In this document: positions 15,622 to 23,439 of the stretch, in pieces | How the letters are laid out: every line of letters begins with the position of its first letter | Position numbering within the stretch: position 1 is the first letter of the stretch | Assembly: GCA_046734335.1 (NCBI GenBank) | Contig: JBKPRA010000065.1 | Span: 1-64,000 of the forward strand | Origin: DATBLE01 sp046734335 | Lineage (GTDB): Bacteria; Actinomycetota; Thermoleophilia; Gaiellales; Gaiellaceae | Direction: 5' to 3' | Length of the DNA stretch: 64,000 nucleotides | The notes under the pieces: generated by a model | Told to the model about the DNA's origin: nothing | The model's input: the letters and a program-made list of their open reading frames with translations, nothing else | Database searches by the model: none | Program-made: the position numbers and the translations under genes

Positions 15622-16347
15622 TCAGGGCGAGACCGTCGCTTCGAGAAACCGCCACCGTCCGCCGTAACCGTCCCGTACGGCGGTCACGAACATGCCCGAC
15701 CGCTCGTCGATGCCTGGTTGGTAGAAAGGGCTGTACGCGACGACGAAAAGACGATGGAGGCGCAGGTCGCGTCGATCGAATCCGGGCCGTGGCCAGGCCT
15801 TGAGCGCGACGAGCTTCCCGCGGGCAACGGTGCGCACCCACCACCGCGCGACCTCCGCCGGATCCCCGAACGACGGTCGTGAGCCGGTTCCAGGCGCGAA
15901 GACCCGCAGCAGCCATCGTTCCGACCTGAGTTCGTGGGCGTGCGCGCGGAGCACGATCGGATAGACCCCGCGCAGAGTCGGCAGGGGGAGGGTGCCGAGC
16001 CAGGCGCCGCTGACCAATCGAAGCGACCGCCACACGAACTGTCTGCCGCTGAAATCCGTGGCGCCATCAAGGAGGACCTCGAGCCCGCCGGCATGAACCC
16101 CGCGGACGGCTATCGTTGCCTGTTCTCCGAGTCGAACGACGGAAGGCCGAAGCTCGACCGTCACCGTTCCTTCGGCGGCGCTCGTAGACCGCGGAGCTCC
16201 GCGCCGTAGCGCAGACTCGGGGCTCGCGAGGTTGCCCTCTCCGTGTGAAATCGGCGCAGCCAGGCAGGCGGCGATCGCGATCGCGGTGAGCGCCGCGGCA
16301 GCTGCGAGCGCCCAAGGGGCGCTCGCAGTTGGGGTGGGTCGGTTCAC
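15622..16347 (-). CDS. Membrane-anchored hypothetical protein
   Basis: About 241 residues. A short cytoplasmic Pro-containing head is followed by one Ala-rich membrane helix (about residues 12-33), then an extracytoplasmic beta-rich domain (VTVELRPSVVRLGEQATIAV, an Ig-like opening). A C-terminal part has aromatic residues and the segment WWVRTVARGKLVALKAWPRPG. GTG 16347 overlaps the stop of the upstream cupin gene in a GTGA, which favours it over the GTG three codons earlier. It is coupled to its neighbours in a secreted-protein operon. Family not recognised. Confidence 0.68.
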   Translation of the reverse strand: MNRPTPTASAPWALAAAAALTAIAIAACLAAPISHGEGNLASPESALRRGAPRSTSAAEGTVTVELRPSVVRLGEQATIAVRGVHAGGLEVLLDGATDFSGRQFVWRSLRLVSGAWLGTLPLPTLRGVYPIVLRAHAHELRSERWLLRVFAPGTGSRPSFGDPAEVARWWVRTVARGKLVALKAWPRPGFDRRDLRLHRLFVVAYSPFYQPGIDERSGMFVTAVRDGYGGRWRFLEATVSP

Positions 16348-16961
16348 TTCGCGCACGTCGTCGGCTGAGGCTTGTCGACTCGAAGCGCCGTTGACGGCGT
16401 GCCTCCCGGGACAACGAAGGTGACGGTGTCAACTGCCTCCTTGTCGGTCTCGTTCTTGACGATGAACGTGCTCGCGCCGGTCTCATAGAACGACTGCCCG
16501 GGCCCGAACGTCTCCGAAGAGCAGTCGGTGCTGTACCGGGTGAGTTGACCGGAGACGACCGTCGAGACGAGAAAGCCAGGATGGCTGTGCCAGCCCGAGG
16601 CAGCACCGGGTGCGAACCTGGCCGTCTGGGTCACGATCTCGGGTGACTGCAGCATCCCGACCGGGACCATCCCGAACTTCGCCGAGACGACCGGATGCAG
16701 GTTGAGCCACTGACCGAGACTGGTGACGCCGGCGCCCCGGAGGTGCGTTAGGAACTCCGGAAGCTGATCGACGGAGTACTGCTTGCCCTGCCACGTCAGG
16801 CCGTCGGCCTTGGCTGCGATGCCGGTGTTGAACGCCACATCCCCCTTCAGCGCACCGATCGACATGATCGTGTTGGTCTGTCCCTGGCCCGGCGTGGCCA
16901 CCGCCACGGCGGCCCACACTGCGGCGCCGGCCAAGGTGCAGACGAGGATCAAGCGCTTCAT
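16344..16961 (-). CDS. Secreted cupin-domain protein
   Basis: The 205-residue protein has a signal peptide (MKRLILVCTLAGAAVWAAVA, cleaved near residue 22) and one cupin fold: metal motif WHSHPGFLVSTVVSGQLTRY (two His), then FGPGQSFYETG. It resembles small exported cupins of actinobacteria with unknown ligands. The start is ATG 16961, with a GGGAGGT ribosome site; an upstream in-frame ATG would precede the signal peptide with 16 unlikely residues. It is the first gene of the three-gene exported-protein operon. Confidence 0.78.
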   Translation of the reverse strand: MKRLILVCTLAGAAVWAAVAVATPGQGQTNTIMSIGALKGDVAFNTGIAAKADGLTWQGKQYSVDQLPEFLTHLRGAGVTSLGQWLNLHPVVSAKFGMVPVGMLQSPEIVTQTARFAPGAASGWHSHPGFLVSTVVSGQLTRYSTDCSSETFGPGQSFYETGASTFIVKNETDKEAVDTVTFVVPGGTPSTALRVDKPQPTTCAK

Positions 16962-17163
16962 CGGATACCTCCCATCCGTCGTGCTCGGATCGCGCCCTCG
17001 CGATCCCACTGGAACGACGGTAGGACGGGTCGGTGCGTCTGCCTACGGTGCGCACAGGCGACTTTGCCGAGGGGCTAGCACCTCGCTGTGGGGAAGCGGG
17101 CCTACTTGACGAGCCTCCGGCGACGGCGGACAGTGTCCCGACTCATCGGAGAAGGAGCCAGTG

Positions 17164-17826
17164 ATGCACGATGGTCGACTCGACGATCTGCGCCGCGAGG
17201 CCGAGGAGTTGCGTGCGGCACGCCAACGTCTGATCGCGGCGGCCGATGCCGACCGCCGACGGATCGAGCACGAGCTGCACGATGGGGTGCAGCAGCAGCT
17301 CGTAGCGCTCGCGATCAACCTCCAGCTGGCGCGGCAGGTGCCGGACAGGGACCCTGGTGCATTGAACGCGCTGCTCGAGGAGATGGGTCGCGATGTGCAA
17401 CTGGCGCTGGACGACGTACGGCGTCTGGCGGCTCGTGTCTACCCTTCGTCGCTGCTCGACCGCGGCCTGGTCGACGCATTGCGCGCAGCGGCAACCGTGC
17501 TGGCCATCCGAACCCGCGTCGAGGCGACCCACCCGGACGAGCGGTACCCGGCGGAGGTCGAGTCCGCGGCGTACTTCTGCTGCCTGGAAGCACTGGAGGC
17601 CGCAGCACGGCCCCAGCAGTCGGGAGGACGAGCGATCGTCCGACTGCGCCGAGAGCAGGACGCCCTCGTCTTCGACGTGATCGTCGAGGTCAGAGCTCCG
17701 GAGCCGTGGAACGACGAGGACCTGCTCGGGATAGGCGACCGGCTCGGCTCCGTCGGCGGCCGACTGGCGCCCTCGCCCGAAAACAGACGGGGCACCTGCC
17801 TCTCGGGGACGATCCCGATCCCTTAG
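17164..17826 (+). CDS. HisKA_3-type histidine kinase-like protein with degenerate ATPase domain
   Basis: The 220-residue cytosolic protein begins with a coiled coil and the NarX/DesK-type phosphoacceptor motif IEHELHDGVQQQLVAL (His39). The dimerisation helices and VYPSSLLDRGLVDALRAAA are intact. The ATPase part is not: the N-box position reads CCLEALEAAARPQQSGG without its Asn, and the D/G boxes are not recognisable. It has no sensor or membrane domain. It may serve as a phosphotransfer or dimerisation partner rather than a kinase. ATG 17164 fits the AAGGAG site better than GTG 17161. It is convergent with the LuxR-type response regulator, overlapping by 4 bp. Confidence 0.8.
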   Translation: MHDGRLDDLRREAEELRAARQRLIAAADADRRRIEHELHDGVQQQLVALAINLQLARQVPDRDPGALNALLEEMGRDVQLALDDVRRLAARVYPSSLLDRGLVDALRAAATVLAIRTRVEATHPDERYPAEVESAAYFCCLEALEAAARPQQSGGRAIVRLRREQDALVFDVIVEVRAPEPWNDEDLLGIGDRLGSVGGRLAPSPENRRGTCLSGTIPIP

Positions 17827-18488
17827 TCAGCTTCAGCCAGGTAGAAGAGCACTGCCTTCACGCGCTTGTGGACCGAGGGCTCCCAGGTCAGATTGAGCTT
17901 CAGGAAGATGGAGTGGATCACCTTCTCCACCGAGCGCTCGGTCAGGAAGAGCGACTCGGCGATGGCGGCGTTGTTCTTGCCCTCGGCCATCGCGCGCAGG
18001 ACGTCGCGCTCGCGCGGCGTCAGCTCCTGCAGCGGCGACGAGTCGGCGCCTGACTTGGCCGCGACCAGCGCGTCGACCACCTTCGGATCGACGACCGAAC
18101 CGCCGTCGGCAACCGCGCGGACCGCGGCGACGAGCTGCTGGACGTCTTCGACGCGCTCCTTGAGCAGGTAGGCGCGCCGGGCAGTCCCGCCCTCGAGGAG
18201 CGCGAGCGCATAGCCGGGCTGCACGTACTGGCTGAGGACGACAACTCCGAGCTCCGGGTTCGACCGGCGGAGGCGCTCCGCGGCCTGGATACCCTCGTCG
18301 ACCCCTCCCGGCGGCATCCGGATGTCGGTGATCAGGACGTCGGGCTGCTGGGCCTCGACCGCAGCGAGCAAGGAATCGAGATCGTCGCAGACCGCAGCGA
18401 GCTCCAGGTCAGGCTGGGTCTCGAGCAACCGCCGCAGCCCCTCGCGGACGAGGTAGTGGTCCTCCGCGAGCACCACCCGAATCGGCAC
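17823..18488 (-). CDS. NarL/FixJ-family response regulator
   Basis: The 221-residue protein has an N-terminal receiver (acidic pair E9-D10, phospho-acceptor Asp55 in LITDIRMPP, Lys in YLLKERVED) and a C-terminal LuxR helix-turn-helix (LTPRERDVLRAMAEGKNNAAIAESLFLTERSVEKVIHSIFLKLNL). It is the DNA-binding half of a two-component system. The start is GTG 18488, where the receiver begins; upstream sequence is not conserved-looking. It faces the degenerate HisKA_3 protein, a probable partner. Confidence 0.92.
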   Translation of the reverse strand: MPIRVVLAEDHYLVREGLRRLLETQPDLELAAVCDDLDSLLAAVEAQQPDVLITDIRMPPGGVDEGIQAAERLRRSNPELGVVVLSQYVQPGYALALLEGGTARRAYLLKERVEDVQQLVAAVRAVADGGSVVDPKVVDALVAAKSGADSSPLQELTPRERDVLRAMAEGKNNAAIAESLFLTERSVEKVIHSIFLKLNLTWEPSVHKRVKAVLFYLAEAD

Positions 18489-18643
18489 GCAAGAAGGATA
18501 CGAGGCGCCGCGTCCCGCCTCCAGGCCCGGCCGCGCCCGTGCTGCCAACTCGAACAAGACGGGTGCTGGCACGGTGGCCCCCTTCGGATCATGATGTCAC
18601 GATCAGCACTCGTTCCGGCGGGCACCCAGAAAGGAGTCCGAAG

Positions 18644-19171
18644 ATGAAGAAGCGGGCACTGCTGAGATGGCGGATGCTGCTCGGTGTCGGCGTTCTGGCG
18701 GCGCTCGTGGCACCCCTCACCGCAACCGGCGGCGGATCGGCAAAGGTCTCCACAAAGGACGACGCGACTCAGAGGCTGGCCGACCTCTATCGGATCGACC
18801 AGATCGAGGTGAAGTTCCACCGGGCCACGTCGAAGCACGACTTGAATCTGATGATGTCGCTCTGGGCGCCGGGTGCTGTCTTCAACATCGACCAGCAGAC
18901 GCTGACCGGCAAGGCGGAGATCAGACACTGGTTCGCCACCGAGAACAAGGCGTTCAGGCCGAACCACCACTGGGAGTCAGACACCCCGACCTACAAGATC
19001 AGGACGAGTCTGAACGGGAACAAGGCGACGATCTACTTCGAGTGCCACTACATCGACCCGAACACCGGGCAGGTCGTGGCGGCAGCCGGAGTCACCCACA
19101 CGCTTCAGAAGGTCAACGGAGAGTGGTTGATCACGAACTCGGCCGGGTCGACCGCCAAGCTCGGTCCCTAG
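18644..19171 (+). CDS. Exported SnoaL/NTF2-like protein
   Basis: The 175-residue protein has a signal peptide (MKKRALLRWRMLLGVGVLAAL, cleavage near residue 30) and a SnoaL-like cone-shaped fold: RIDQIEVKFHRATSKHDLNLMMSLWAPGAVF, TGKAEIRHWFATE, and a beta sheet ending LQKVNGEWLITN. Relatives are ketosteroid-isomerase-like enzymes or ligand-binding proteins. ATG 18644 is behind AAAGGAG. It stops 9 bp before the membrane histidine kinase and may be its extracytoplasmic ligand-binding partner. Confidence 0.82.
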   Translation: MKKRALLRWRMLLGVGVLAALVAPLTATGGGSAKVSTKDDATQRLADLYRIDQIEVKFHRATSKHDLNLMMSLWAPGAVFNIDQQTLTGKAEIRHWFATENKAFRPNHHWESDTPTYKIRTSLNGNKATIYFECHYIDPNTGQVVAAAGVTHTLQKVNGEWLITNSAGSTAKLGP

Positions 19172-19180
19172 TCGGCGCCG

Positions 19181-20812
19181 ATGGCCCAGCCTGAAGTGCC
19201 CGAGGCGCCGCCCACCCGGCGAAAGTGGGCGGCGCTCGGCGCGATGAAGCGCCTGCTCGCGGGACTGGTCGCCCGAGCACCGGCCACCGTGCGCACGAAG
19301 CTCCTCATCGCGTTCCTCGCCATCGCCGCACTGCTCGTCCTCGTGACCGTACTCGGCCTTCAGGTCCTCGGGAAGGCCAACGGCCGGATCGAACGGCTGG
19401 CAACCGTCCAACTCCGTTCGGCCACCTACCAGGCGCTCTACGCCCACGCCGAGGACCTTCAGCAGACAATCGGGGTACGCGACGCAGGGACGCCGGCAAT
19501 CACGCCCTACACCGGAGGCAAGACCCTCGAGGGAGGCCAGCGATGGAAGCTCGCGGATCTCGCGATAGCCAACACGCTCTCACAGATCGAGCTCGCGTTC
19601 ACGGAGCAACTCTTCGGGTTTGTTCCACCGCCGGCCGATGAACGTGTCCTGCGCCGGATCCGCGCCGACTACCGAGGCGTCAGGCGAGCCCTGGCGGAGA
19701 TCCAGAGGCTCGACAACAGCGGCGTGGCGGGATACAGAGCGCAGGCGTACGTGCATGCCGCTCGCACCGCCGGCGACGATCTCGAGGCTCGTGCGCAGAG
19801 TCTCGCCGGCCGGACCAGTGCCGAGACGCAGGCGCTCGTCGACGCGAACGGGAGCACGTATACGTCGTCGCGGAACGCCTTCATCGTCGTCAGCGCTGCG
19901 AGCGTCGTCCTTGCACTCGCGCTCGGCCTCGTCCTTTCGTGGGCCCTGATCGGCCCGATTCAGCGGACGGAGACGAGACTGGCCGAGATCGCCTCAGGAG
20001 ACTTCTCCGGCCGCCTGGACGTGCCCAACCGAGACGAGCTCGGAACGTTGGCCGTCAACGTCAACCACATGAACGAGGAGCTGCGTCGGCTCTACGGTGA
20101 GCTCGAGACGATCAGCCGACACAAGTCGGAGTTCCTGGCCAACATGTCGCACGAGCTGCGAACGCCGCTCAATGCGATCATCGGCTTCTCCGAGGTCCTA
20201 CGCGAGCAGATGTTCGGGGAGCTGAACACGCGTCAGCTCGATTACCTGGACGACGTTCTGCTGGCTGCGCGTCATCTGCTCTCCCTGATCAACGACGTGC
20301 TCGACCTCTCGAAAGTCGAGGCGGGCCGGATGGAGCTGGAGCTGAGCGAGGTGTCGCTGGCCGAGACCCTCGAAACCGGCCTGACGATGCAAGAGGAGCG
20401 GGCCAAGGACGCCCGAGTGGCCCTCGGCCTGGCGGTCGATCCGCCAGAGATCATCGTGCAGGCAGACGAGCGGAAGCTGCGGCAGATCCTGTTCAACCTA
20501 CTGTCGAACGCAGTCACGTTCACGCCGCCGGGCGGGCGGGTGGAGGTCAGCGCGCGCCTCGTGGACGGCCTCGTCGAGGTCGCCGTGGCGGACACAGGGT
20601 CGGGCATCGCTCCCGAGGACCAGGACCTGATCTTCGAGGAGTTCCTCCAGGCCCACGGCAACGGGGACGGTGCGAGGCCGGAGGGCACGGGCCTCGGCTT
20701 GCCGCTCGCGCGCAGGTTCATCGAGCTCCACGGCGGCCGGCTGTGGGTCGAGAGCGCCCGGGGAACAGGCAGCACGTTCCGCTTCACGCTGCCCGTGAGA
20801 CAGGAGGCATGA
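19181..20812 (+). CDS. Membrane sensor histidine kinase
   Basis: The 543-residue protein has TM1 (about 40-65), an extracytoplasmic helical sensor domain (65-230), TM2 (about 232-258) and HAMP (GPIQRTETRLAEIASGDFSGRLDV). The HisKA domain has phospho-His324 in EFLANMSHELRTPLNAIIGF. The HATPase_c domain has an N box ILFNLLSNAVTFT, D box VADTGSGI and G2 box EGTGLGLPLA. All catalytic motifs are intact. It is followed at 4 bp by a single-domain receiver and then by a receiver-cyclase, so it very likely phosphorylates one or both. Preceded by the exported SnoaL protein. Confidence 0.93.
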   Translation: MAQPEVPEAPPTRRKWAALGAMKRLLAGLVARAPATVRTKLLIAFLAIAALLVLVTVLGLQVLGKANGRIERLATVQLRSATYQALYAHAEDLQQTIGVRDAGTPAITPYTGGKTLEGGQRWKLADLAIANTLSQIELAFTEQLFGFVPPPADERVLRRIRADYRGVRRALAEIQRLDNSGVAGYRAQAYVHAARTAGDDLEARAQSLAGRTSAETQALVDANGSTYTSSRNAFIVVSAASVVLALALGLVLSWALIGPIQRTETRLAEIASGDFSGRLDVPNRDELGTLAVNVNHMNEELRRLYGELETISRHKSEFLANMSHELRTPLNAIIGFSEVLREQMFGELNTRQLDYLDDVLLAARHLLSLINDVLDLSKVEAGRMELELSEVSLAETLETGLTMQEERAKDARVALGLAVDPPEIIVQADERKLRQILFNLLSNAVTFTPPGGRVEVSARLVDGLVEVAVADTGSGIAPEDQDLIFEEFLQAHGNGDGARPEGTGLGLPLARRFIELHGGRLWVESARGTGSTFRFTLPVRQEA

Positions 20813-20816
20813 GCGA

Positions 20817-21194
20817 ATGGACGAGCTCGTCCTGATCGTCGACGACAACGAGAAGAACGTGAAGCTCGTTCGCGACCTCCTCCGCTTCGCCGGCTTTCGG
20901 ACGCTCGAGGCGCTCACCGCCGCGGCCGGCGTGTCGATGGCCGCCGAGCACCTGCCTCACGTCGTCCTCATGGACATCCGCCTCCCCGACATGAGCGGGA
21001 GCGACGCCCTGCGCCTGCTCAAGAGCGCCGGGGCGACGGCGGCCATACCCGTCGTCGCGCTCACCTCGCTGGCGATGAAGGGCGATCGCGAACGGCTGCT
21101 GGCCGAGGGCTTCGACGGCTACCTCGAGAAGCCCATCGACGTGCGGCAGTTCCCCGAGGAGGTGCGGAGCTACTGCCGCACGAAGCCGACGTGA
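20817..21194 (+). CDS. Single-domain response regulator (DivK/CheY-like)
   Basis: The 125-residue protein is only a receiver domain: acidic D9-D10, phospho-acceptor Asp53 in VLMDIRLPDMSG, Thr in VVALTSLAMKGD, and Lys in GYLEKPIDV. It has no output domain, so it acts by protein contacts or as a phosphate shuttle. Its gene lies between the kinase and the receiver-cyclase and overlaps the latter by GTGA, so the three proteins are made together. Confidence 0.92.
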   Translation: MDELVLIVDDNEKNVKLVRDLLRFAGFRTLEALTAAAGVSMAAEHLPHVVLMDIRLPDMSGSDALRLLKSAGATAAIPVVALTSLAMKGDRERLLAEGFDGYLEKPIDVRQFPEEVRSYCRTKPT

Positions 21195-22351
21195 ACGCCC
21201 TGGCACCGCCCAAGGTGCTCGTCGTCGACGACACCCCTCGAAACGTCCGGCTGCTCGACGCCGTGCTCAGCTCGAACGGCTTCTCTGTCGCATCCGCGAG
21301 TTCGGGGTCGGAGGCGCTCGAACGGGTCTCCGACGACCCGCCCGACCTGGTTCTCCTCGACATCCAGATGCCAGGCATGGGCGGTTTCGAGGTCTGTCGA
21401 CGGCTACGCGCCGGCGCGGAGACCCAATTCCTTCCCGTGGTCATGGTCACCTCCAGCGACAGCGAGATTCGCGTCGACGTGATCAACGCCGGCGCCGACG
21501 ACTTCGTCGCGAAGCCGTTCAATCAGCAGGAGCTGCTCGCACGGGTGCGGTCGCTGGTCCGGATCAAGCGCTACCACGACACGATCGAGACGCAGCGCGC
21601 GGAGTTGGCCGAGTGGAACAAGACGCTGGCAGCGCGCGTCGAGTCGCAGGTCGAGGAGCTCGAGAGGATGCAGACGCTGCGGCGGTTTCTCTCGCCCACG
21701 CTCGCGGAGCTGATCCTCTCCCAGGGCGAGAGCATCCTCGAGAGTCACAGGCGTGAGATCGCCGTGCTCTTCGCCGACCTGCGCGGATGGACCGCGTTCA
21801 GCGTCAACACCGAGCCCGAAGAGGTCATGAGTGTCATCCGCGAGTTCCACAGTTCGATGGGCAGCCTCATCCGGGAGTTCGAAGCGACCGTCGGCTGGTT
21901 CGCAGGCGACGGGCTGATGGTGTGGTTCAACGACCCGGTGCCGTGTCCGGATCCGTCGCTCCGCGCGGTGCACCTGGGCACGGCCATGCGGACTGCGATG
22001 ACGGGACTGACGCAGACCTGGCGACGGCGCGGACACGAGCTCGACTTCTCGGCCGGGATCGGCCTCGGCTATGCGACGCTCGGCAGGATCGGCTTCGACG
22101 GGCGGTACGACTACGGAGCGGTCGGCACCGTCATGAACCTCGCCGCGCGGCTCTGTGACGAAGCGAAGGCCGGCGAGATCCTCGTCAGCGAGCGCGTCCA
22201 CGCGGAGGTCGAGAACGACGTCACTGCGGAGCCGGCCGGCGCGCTCCCCCTCAAGGGCTTCGTCAAACCCGTGGCGACGTACAGGATCGTCGACGTCATC
22301 ACGGCTGGGGCGGACACGTCGTGCCCGCCCGAGCCGAGCCTCGACACCTAG
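21191..22351 (+). CDS. Response regulator with class III adenylate/guanylate cyclase output
   Basis: The 386-residue protein has a receiver (D13-D14, phospho-acceptor Asp57 in VLLDIQMPG, Lys in DDFVAKPFN), a coiled coil (about 135-170), and a class III nucleotide cyclase domain. In the cyclase, the first metal Asp is in VLFADLRGWTAFS and the second in WFAGDGLMVWF, with the C-terminal segment YDYGAVGTVMNLAARLCD. It should make a cyclic nucleotide when phosphorylated. Start GTG 21191 overlaps the upstream stop. cAMP versus cGMP specificity is not assigned. Confidence 0.92.
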   Translation: MNALAPPKVLVVDDTPRNVRLLDAVLSSNGFSVASASSGSEALERVSDDPPDLVLLDIQMPGMGGFEVCRRLRAGAETQFLPVVMVTSSDSEIRVDVINAGADDFVAKPFNQQELLARVRSLVRIKRYHDTIETQRAELAEWNKTLAARVESQVEELERMQTLRRFLSPTLAELILSQGESILESHRREIAVLFADLRGWTAFSVNTEPEEVMSVIREFHSSMGSLIREFEATVGWFAGDGLMVWFNDPVPCPDPSLRAVHLGTAMRTAMTGLTQTWRRRGHELDFSAGIGLGYATLGRIGFDGRYDYGAVGTVMNLAARLCDEAKAGEILVSERVHAEVENDVTAEPAGALPLKGFVKPVATYRIVDVITAGADTSCPPEPSLDT

Positions 22352-22416
22352 CCGGTGCCGGCCCGCACCAGGCGCCCGCGAGCGGGCGTGAAGTTACGCG
22401 AGACGGCCATCCGCGG

Positions 22417-23439
22417 CTACGAGATCGTCCAGGTGTCGCCCGCGTGGAGCAGCTCGCGCAGGTCGCCTGCGCCCCGCTTCTCCTTTGCCGCGGAGATCTG
22501 CTCGCGCATCAGCTGGTCGTAGACCGGTCGCTCGACGTCGCGGAAGACGCCGATCGGCGTCGGGCCCTGCGGGGTGTGCGCGATCCGCGACAGCGCAAAC
22601 GCGAGGCTCGAGGCCTCGTGGTGCTCGTCGTGCACGAGCAGCGCGACCTCCCCCGCCTCGCCGACGTCGACGAGCTCGCACGAGCCGTCGGCCCGCTGGA
22701 CGACACCGCGCTCACCGTCCTCTCCGAATCGGATCGGCTGTCCGTGCTCGAGGCGGATCTGGTTCTCGGGATGATCCTTGACCGCATCGAAGGCGCCGTC
22801 GTTGAAAATGTTGCAGTTCTGATAGATCTCCACGATTGCCGTGCCCTCGTGGGCGGCGGCGCGGCGCAGCACCGAGGTCAGGTGCTTGCGGTCGGTGTCG
22901 ATCGAGCGCGCGACGAACGTGGCCTCCGCGCCGATCGCCAGCGATACCGGGTTGAACGGATAGTCCAGCGACCCCATCGGCGTCGACTTCGTCACCTTGC
23001 CGAGCTCGCTCGTGGGCGAATACTGCCCCTTGGTCAGCCCGTAGATCTGGTTGTTGAAGAGGAGGATCTTGACGTTGACGTTGCGGCGCAGGGCGTGGAT
23101 CAGGTGGTTGCCGCCAATCGAGAGCGCGTCGCCGTCGCCGGTCACAACCCAAACGGACAAGTCCGGGCGGGACGCGGCCAGACCGGTTGCGATCGCCGGC
23201 GCGCGGCCGTGGATCGAGTGCATCCCGTAGGTCTGCATGTAGTACGGGAAACGCGCGGCGCAGCCGATCCCGGAGACGAAGACGAGCCGCTCGCGGTCGA
23301 TCCCGAGCTCCGGCATGAAGGTCTGCATCGCGGCCAGGATCGCGTAGTCGCCGCAGCCCGGGCACCAGCGCACTTCCTGGTCGGTCTTGAAGTCCTTCGC
23401 CGTCAGCTGGACGAGCCCGTTGCCGTTGCCCTCGCTCAC
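22417..23439 (-). CDS. korB: 2-oxoacid:ferredoxin oxidoreductase beta subunit
   Basis: The 340-residue subunit binds thiamine diphosphate: WCPGCGDYAIL at the start, and the TPP motif GDGDALSIGGNHLIHALRRN ending in NNQIYGLTKGQ. With KorA it oxidatively decarboxylates 2-oxoglutarate (or another 2-oxoacid) to the acyl-CoA, reducing ferredoxin. The gene overlaps korA by four bases, and the pair is the usual two-subunit actinobacterial form. It ends with a longer C-terminal segment containing HDEHHEASSLAFALSRI. No separate ferredoxin gene is adjacent. Confidence 0.93.
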   Translation of the reverse strand: MSEGNGNGLVQLTAKDFKTDQEVRWCPGCGDYAILAAMQTFMPELGIDRERLVFVSGIGCAARFPYYMQTYGMHSIHGRAPAIATGLAASRPDLSVWVVTGDGDALSIGGNHLIHALRRNVNVKILLFNNQIYGLTKGQYSPTSELGKVTKSTPMGSLDYPFNPVSLAIGAEATFVARSIDTDRKHLTSVLRRAAAHEGTAIVEIYQNCNIFNDGAFDAVKDHPENQIRLEHGQPIRFGEDGERGVVQRADGSCELVDVGEAGEVALLVHDEHHEASSLAFALSRIAHTPQGPTPIGVFRDVERPVYDQLMREQISAAKEKRGAGDLRELLHAGDTWTIS

